Shown: piece after piece, positions 58,662 to 64,000 of the stretch
Layout of the letters: each line of letters starts with the position of its first letter
Position numbering within the stretch: the stretch's first letter is position 1
Assembly: GCA_003508835.1 (NCBI GenBank)
Contig: PUFA01000081.1
Coordinates: 4,154,001 to 4,218,000, forward strand
Reading direction: 5' to 3'
Source of the DNA: Eonycteris spelaea
Lineage: Eukaryota > Chordata > Mammalia > Chiroptera > Pteropodidae
DNA: 64,000 bases
The notes under the pieces: model-generated
The model's input: the letters and a program-made list of their open reading frames with translations, nothing else
Database searches by the model: none
What the model was told of the DNA's origin: nothing
Made by a program: the position numbers and the translations under genes

Positions 58662-59639
58662 TCTGACAATTTTTATTCTTCTAATTCCACATCACCTTGG
58701 TTAACCAATAATTTTCATAATTTCCCTTAGTAAATGTTTTTTAAATGACTCATCTTTAATCTAAGTAAACATATCATCAATACTAACATTTTAACAGTGT
58801 TCAACAGACTAAGGTACAAATTTATGCCTCTTTCAGATGAGAAATAGGCACAGAAATCAAGGAAATATGTCTAATGTGTATGTCATGGTAACATTTATAT
58901 CATTTGTATGACAAAAAAAAATCTAACTCAGTTGTTTCACATGTGAACAAAATACCGGGAAGCTCTCTAAAGAGTCTGCAACCCCAGTTTCAGTCTGTAA
59001 AGGGTTGTTTAAATCAATCTAAAATATCTGTATGAAATTATAAATCAGAATATTATAGAATGATAATTATGCTGTTATTAATATGCAAGACAAGGCTTTA
59101 TAAAAAGTTGTTCAATATTTTGTTTCAAATATACTATTTATATTTCTGTTAATTTTGAAACATTTTAGGTCAAGAGCAAAATCTACCCCTATCCTCAGTA
59201 GGATTTGATTTGAGTAGATAGTAGTCATGTTTTGGATTCTAATATGAAAGTTTTAAAATAAGATTCAAATGAAAGGAATTTCAGAAAATTCTACTTAAAG
59301 GATTCATGTAGGACATTGGTCAGTCTGTTAAAGTCATTATAACTATGTTACATTTAAAAATATTAAAATGCTTTTAATTCTGAAGATATAAAGATGCCAA
59401 CTAACAGTTTTAGGCTTATAGTTTTCTTCTAGTTCCTTTCTTTCATTCCAAGCTGATAATATTGGGAAATACCAATGATTCAGTATTAGAACATGAGCCT
59501 TTTAGATCTTTGAAGGATATTCAACTAAGAAGGATATATTCATTGGATTTACCCAATTTGTATGAGTAGATTGCACTCTTAGTCGGAATAATTTAGTTTG
59601 TCCGTGTTATGCGTGATTCTGGTGACACCTATCAAATGA

Positions 59640-59910
59640 CATTGTTTATTTCCTTAGTTTTATTTTTGTTGCTTCATTGACTACATGTTGAGTGCCCAGT
59701 TGAGAAAGAACAACCTGAAATAATGCATAAGAAGCGGCACATCTATCATGATACACAGCAGAGTCACTCATTTTTTTGTGCCTTTGGCAAATTGTGATTG
59801 CTGTTCTGCTTAAAAAATGCAGGTCACTGGCCTTTCGGCAAATTCTCTTCATCAGCAGTCTGAGTGCTTCTTTTTGAACAACAAAGAAAAGCAAGAGATG
59901 ATGTGTAAGT
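59640..59910. other. Single-copy block, candidate conserved non-coding element
   Basis: The block has balanced composition, no repeat similarity and no low complexity. It contains an ATAATGCATAAG (octamer-like) string and holds the reverse 82-codon open frame 59646-59894. That frame has no family resemblance, no visible Kozak context that I can defend and no exon structure, so a coding call is not made. Whether it is conserved cannot be judged from one sequence. Confidence 0.3.
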
Positions 59911-60246
59911 TTGGTTTATAAACTGGCAGGTTATTTATTCTGACAATTGTGGAAAAGGTAATTTCGATAAGAGAAAACAGTTTGAAGAAAAGAGAGTTGC
60001 TTGAAGGTGAAAACCTATATGTAATAAGTTAATGATGGGGTCAAAAACTGGATAATGAAAGAGCAGTATCGGATAACTGCGTCTTCACACAATGAGGGAT
60101 TGAGATGGACACTGCAAAGTACAAGAATGTAGTCTCTAGATCGAGCTCATAGATTTCAGCCCATATCTTATTCTCTCCCTAAAACCCTCTCTTTCAAACA
60201 AAGAGACATCTCTCATATCTGTTCTCCTTCAGCACCTAGCATAGAA

Positions 60247-60267
60247 ACACGCATGCGTGTGTGTGCG

Positions 60268-60314
<47 letters not shown>
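60247..60314. repeat. 68-bp strictly alternating purine/pyrimidine tract (Z-DNA type)
   Basis: From 60247 to 60314 every base alternates purine-pyrimidine: ACAC, then GCATGCGTGTGTGTGCGCAC, then GCGCGCGC, then (AC)n. It holds seven CpG within 60250-60277 in otherwise CpG-poor DNA. Sequences of this kind adopt Z-DNA readily under negative supercoiling. Confidence 0.95.
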
Positions 60315-60316
<2 letters not shown>

Positions 60317-60574
60317 CTATAAATCCTTGAGTACATGGGCCCTTGAATTGCATTTACCTATTACAGTATAAGGCAGAAGATTGGACTGTCACATAAGGAA
60401 TATATGATTCAAGTCAGATTTTTGCATTTACTACCTTAGTATTCACAGATTAATTATTAAAAATCTACTGAGACTTTATTTCTTCTCACATGTAAATAAG
60501 AAGTATAATTCCTACATTATGTCATTATGAGGCCTAATTTGTATATGAAGTGATGAGCAAGTGCTAAATGGTCT

Positions 60575-60635
60575 GCTGGACTCCGAGCATGGCATAATGC
60601 TTTGCACACACAAAGCACTCAATAAATTATGTTGG
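60575..60635 (+). mobile_element. MIR/L2 3'-end fragment
   Basis: 'AGCATGGCATAATGCTTTGC' and 'AAAGCACTCAATAAATTATG' are a MIR/L2-type 3' terminus. Confidence 0.55.
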
Positions 60636-61098
60636 TGACATTGGAGAGATAGCATATTCTCTCCTTCTTCCATATTGATGACAATTCATGAAATATTTTA
60701 CTTATTATTCTTCTATTATTTTACTCCTGGGAAAGGCATTCCTGACAAAGGAGCTACAGTTTTCACTCTCTCTGACATTTCCCATGTAAGATGATTTTTC
60801 TATTTAGGAATTTGGTAAAAGTCTAGCATCAATTAAATTAACATTTCTTTATTGGGTGAGGTTAGTGGATCAACAGCTAATACCTACATATGTCCTGACT
60901 TATCTATGGCTATCTTTTTAAAATTGCTTACCTATGGGCTATAGGAATTTTAGTCTTAATTCTGTCTTCCTACCTTGTGATAAACTCTGGATATGCTCTT
61001 TTTTAAGAGTCAGATAGGGGTGAGGGAACTCTACTATGGACTTTTCCAATTTCTCTAACTAGGATTGAGGGATAATCTTAATTCAGAGGAAAGCACAG

Positions 61099-61350
61099 TG
61101 TTATCAGCTATCACTACATAACAAACTACCTCCAAGTTTAAGCATCTTAAAACAACAACACTTAAAATTATCATTTCTTAAAATAGCAAGCACTTAATAG
61201 CTGTTTGTATAAAGTTTGATTCTGTTCCACTGACTAAAGTAAGTCATATGTCCAAGCCCCAAGTCATTGTGATAAGGAGCACTATGAAAGGACAGAGATT
61301 CAGAGAGGCATGAAAAACTGGGTGCATTAAGTTAATAGGCATTGGGTTCA
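61099..61350 (-). mobile_element. MaLR-type LTR, reverse orientation, internally deleted
   Basis: 'TGTTATCAGCTATCACTACA', 'AAGCATCTTAAAACAACAAC' at the left and 'CCACTGACTAAAGTAAGTCA', 'TATGTCCAAGCCCCAAGTCA', 'AGAGGCATGAAAAACTGGGT' at the right fit the two ends of a MaLR-like LTR. The middle is missing. Confidence 0.6.
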
Positions 61351-62389
61351 TTGATTAACAGAAATTACACTTTGGTCACAGGTTTGAGCAATATTTTCCC
61401 AACTAACCTCCTTTGCATCAAAGCCCATATTTGGCTCTATCTCTAGGATCTTTTTCTCAACTGGTTCAAATCCCTTACCCTAACAGATGATAAGCACAAG
61501 GGACATTTGCATAACAAGACATAGAAATGTTTTTTTGTTTTTTGTTTGATCTTCTTTGTTTGTTTTGTGAATTATAGGGCCAAGCTACTTGTGCTGGCAC
61601 AATTTACAGAGACAGATATCATACCGATTAAAATTCAGGAAACCTAAAGATTTCAAGAAGTTCTTAAAGAGTAGAATTTTCTGGGTACATCTTTTCACTA
61701 GTTTGGAATTCTGAAAAAAGAAAATGTTTAAACTATTAAATTAATAACTTAAGACCAACACAAAGAACAAAAGAAATCTTCGTTGGAAACTGATTGTGCT
61801 ACATTTTTGCATTGTGTAAGTTCCATGATCTCTCTCACTTTTACTTTCTAATTAGGAAAATTGCAACAAAAACTTTAATTTAGAGGTATCTCTAGAGGAC
61901 CTCTGCTCTTGAAGATGCTTTATAAACTTAAAAATGTTGTAAAACAAAATGGCATGCCCTCCAAACACATCACAATTTTATTAGTGTCATAGAATTTTAT
62001 TATACAAGGGAACTGAAGAGACTGTTTCAGTAATTAGCACTGTGTATGGAATAGCAGATTCTAGGGCAGTTAATCCCCAATTTGGTTAATAAATGTATAC
62101 ATGATCTGCCAGTCACTTTTTCAATACCAAGATAACTATTATTTTTATTTTCCTGAAAACATTTTAGAACATAAGATGCTTTAGTGAAGATCCAGACAGA
62201 CATTTAAATCTGCACATGTAAATCATATTCTAGCGAGGAAAAATGAAAGAACAAGCTACTAACAAAAATAAACTGCTTTCCACTGGTCAGTGGTAAAAAT
62301 AAAGTTCCATTTAGGCCACTGAGCCAAGACAGCCAAATCCACATGAATTAAAATCCTTAGGTTTTAAGTGGAACTTGGTGAAACAAGTG
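61351..62389. other. Anonymous DNA
   Basis: No gene or named repeat. A T/G-rich run (TTTTTTGTTTTTTGTTTG) is at about 61530-61548. Confidence 0.5.
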
Positions 62390-62530
62390 AGAGGCCAGGG
62401 AGGAATGTTTAAGGATGCCTCATTCTCAGAGGTGGACCCTGTACTTGACCACACTGAGTGAGTGCGTCCTTCAATTTTGCACCCTAAGTGCTTTGCTTTT
62501 CTTGCCTTAGTCTAGCCCTGGTTAGGATGC
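62390..62530 (+). mobile_element. Possible ancient repeat
   Basis: 'CTCATTCTCAGAGGTGGACC' and 'CCTTCAATTTTGCACCCTAA' resemble a dispersed mammalian block I have seen (CCTTAAATTTTGCACCCTAGG). Family unknown, tentative. Confidence 0.3.
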
Positions 62531-62814
62531 ATAAAAGTATTGCATACTATTCCACAGTAGACCAGGACTTTAAATCAATGAACAGGTAAGCACACCAGAT
62601 GTTACCAAAACAGAAGTGATTCATTTTATACATTTACATTCAAAGATTTCTAATCTAGGCTTCATTAGAATTCGTAGTCATTCCTCTTTATTTTTAGGGC
62701 CATCTAAGACATTTGAAAAAAAATAAAGGACACTTAGCATGGCAATCTTCTTGAGGTACTAGATATGAGGTTTTAACCAGTTTGACCTTGGTTAAAAGCA
62801 GTTTTAAAGTTCAT

Positions 62815-63035
62815 TTATATGGTTTTGAATACCATCTCCACCCCTCCTGGCTCTGTGAGGTTGGACTAGATATTTAGCTTCTTCATCTGACAGATGAGGA
62901 TGATTTTAATAGCACTTACCTCCTATATTTATGTGTGTGAGATAAAATTAAATGTAATCATGTACATAAAACCTTTAACACAGTCTGGTTCATAGAAAGA
63001 ATGATAGATATCATTATTGATATTTCATTATTATT
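62815..63035 (+). mobile_element. MIR SINE
   Basis: 'CTTCTTCATCTGACAGATGA' and 'TAGCACTTACCTCCTATATT' with 'ACACAGTCTGGTTCATAGAA' follow the MIR core and 3' region in order. Confidence 0.75.
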
Positions 63036-64000
63036 GTTATTAATTCTGGAGCAAAGTCCTGCTAAACAAGCTGCCTTTGACACTATAAATACATTCATAG
63101 GATTTCAAATATGTGTCCTGAAACAAATTTGAAAGTTCTCTCTCCTCTTCATCACTTCTTGAGAGAAGTCAAATGGATGTTTTGGGAAAGTGAAAGAGAA
63201 GGAAGTGAAGGGAAATAGAGAATATAGAAGAATTATGAGGCCTAGGATGAAATTTAACACAATTTGGATTTGCAACTTATTGAAGAGAAGTTGTAGAGCA
63301 ATTAATACTTATTTTTTGTGTGTGAATGTAGAGTTTAGCAAGCTATTTTTTACCTCTGAAAATCCTATTCTTTGATTCATGATGGAGTGCAGCTCTCTCA
63401 GGCACTAAGGAATGTTTCACCTAAACCTTAAAAAATTTTTAGTATGTGGTTTGTGCTGTTACTTCACAAAATTTACTATACAAATTGTCTTCTCTAAGTC
63501 AATATTTACAGAATGATACGTGCTTTCCCTCTCATTGGTAGATTTAATAAATTAAATATAGATTCATAGAATAGAAATGACCTCTAAGCCTTAAGTTAAT
63601 ATTTTGAAATTAAGGTTAAAAGGTCTAACAATTAATATAGAAAATCATAAAAATGGTACAGAGTGACAGTGGTAATCACTATGAAAATAAATGGTAATAG
63701 AAAATAATGGGTCTGGGGAAAAATAAATTAAATAGGCATAATATATATGAAGATGAGTTGGAAATTTTTTATTTGAGGAGTTATATCTGGTCATCTTTTA
63801 TGTAAGAATTAATTTGTCTATTTGTTCATTCATTGAAAATACAGTTTAGACAAATCTATTGTCAGGGAGCCACATTTTCAATTCACTAATTTTAGTCCCA
63901 ATCCCTCAATACAAAAGATAGACAAAATAAACAGTCCATCTTTCTATTGTATTTCTTGAGAATGTGTGGAAATATGGAGCTAAAGTAATTTAACGTGAAT
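63036..64000. other. Anonymous AT-rich DNA to the window end
   Basis: No gene, repeat or structured element was identified. The 61-codon open frame at 63190-63375 has no support. Confidence 0.55.

Larger units (their letters stand above)
57116..59639. other. Anonymous AT-rich DNA
   Basis: No gene or named repeat apart from the AC/AT tract at 57789-57875 and a 15-bp tandem duplication at 58632-58661. Confidence 0.5.
59911..61098. other. Anonymous DNA with L2/MIR-type ends
   Basis: No gene was seen. 'TTCTCCTTCAGCACCTAGCA' at about 60222-60241, followed by the alternating tract, resembles an L2 3' end split by the microsatellite. Another 3' end is listed at 60575. Confidence 0.45.

Noticed and set aside
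59646..59894. 82-codon reverse frame as a real gene or processed pseudogene
   Set aside because: No recognised protein family, no poly-A tract or target duplication of a retrocopy, no splice signals. It was kept only as part of a candidate conserved block.

Overview
The window looks like nuclear DNA from a placental mammal. It is AT-rich, visibly CpG-poor, and has no convincing protein-coding exon or structural RNA gene on either strand. All open frames are short (127 codons at most). Those I can explain are decayed LINE-1 fragments or low-complexity frames, and the rest look like chance. What can be annotated is a layered fossil bed of transposable elements, microsatellites and anonymous single-copy DNA. 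The window is probably intergenic or lies inside a long intron; the sequence alone cannot say which.

Lineage: the MIR, L2, MER5-like hAT and MaLR-type LTR copies fit any eutherian. Several LINE-1 3' ends (about 22.57, 26.8 and 46.8 kb) share a tail that I associate from memory with bat L1s: AATAAATTTAATAAAA preceded by a block that reads on the opposite strand as TTATTGAGGTGACATTGGTT. I see no Alu, B1/B2, CAN-type SINE, Bov-tA, equine ERE or vespertilionid Ves SINE, and every L1 copy is old and broken. A bat from a lineage with quiet L1 and few SINEs (a pteropodid, for example) fits best, but this is inference.

Layout. 0-5 kb: anonymous DNA, a solo LTR carrying an (AT)n(AG)n array, L2 and MIR copies, one MIR split in two. 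5.07-5.8 kb: a fossil RTE-clade LINE followed by an AC/AT microsatellite. 7-8.2 kb: a reverse-oriented MaLR-type LTR and a hAT element with an 8-bp target duplication. 9.9-15 kb: MIRs, one interrupted by a 52-bp copy of sequence found 725 bp downstream, and a hAT element. 15-22.5 kb: mostly anonymous, with one LTR-like block, a MIR and one copy of an ancient ~1.3-kb repeat. 22.5-28.1 kb: L1 cluster, including an L1 with a near-complete 5' end and ORF1 remnant, invaded by a second L1 tail and internally deleted. 28-37 kb: anonymous DNA, the hexamer array at 30.3 kb, hAT relics, MIRs and small L1 scraps. 37-43 kb: a ~6-kb L1 fossil with recognisable endonuclease and reverse-transcriptase remnants, itself invaded. 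43-50 kb: MIR/L2, a 1.2-kb reverse L1 and an LTR split by another L1 fragment. 50-57 kb: polypyrimidine tracts, a (TC)n array inside an LTR-like repeat, and the longest copy of the ancient repeat. 57-64 kb: mainly single-copy DNA, a Z-DNA-type purine/pyrimidine tract at 60.25 kb, and a candidate conserved block at 59.65 kb.

There is no operon-like or pathway-like cooperation here, and I found no new multi-gene system. The most unusual items are two short templated duplications (10.0/10.7 kb and 22.84/23.37 kb), the RTE-clade LINE fossil, and the CpG-bearing 68-bp alternating tract. Family names are from memory of consensus sequences; boundaries are by eye and usually good to about 10-30 bases.
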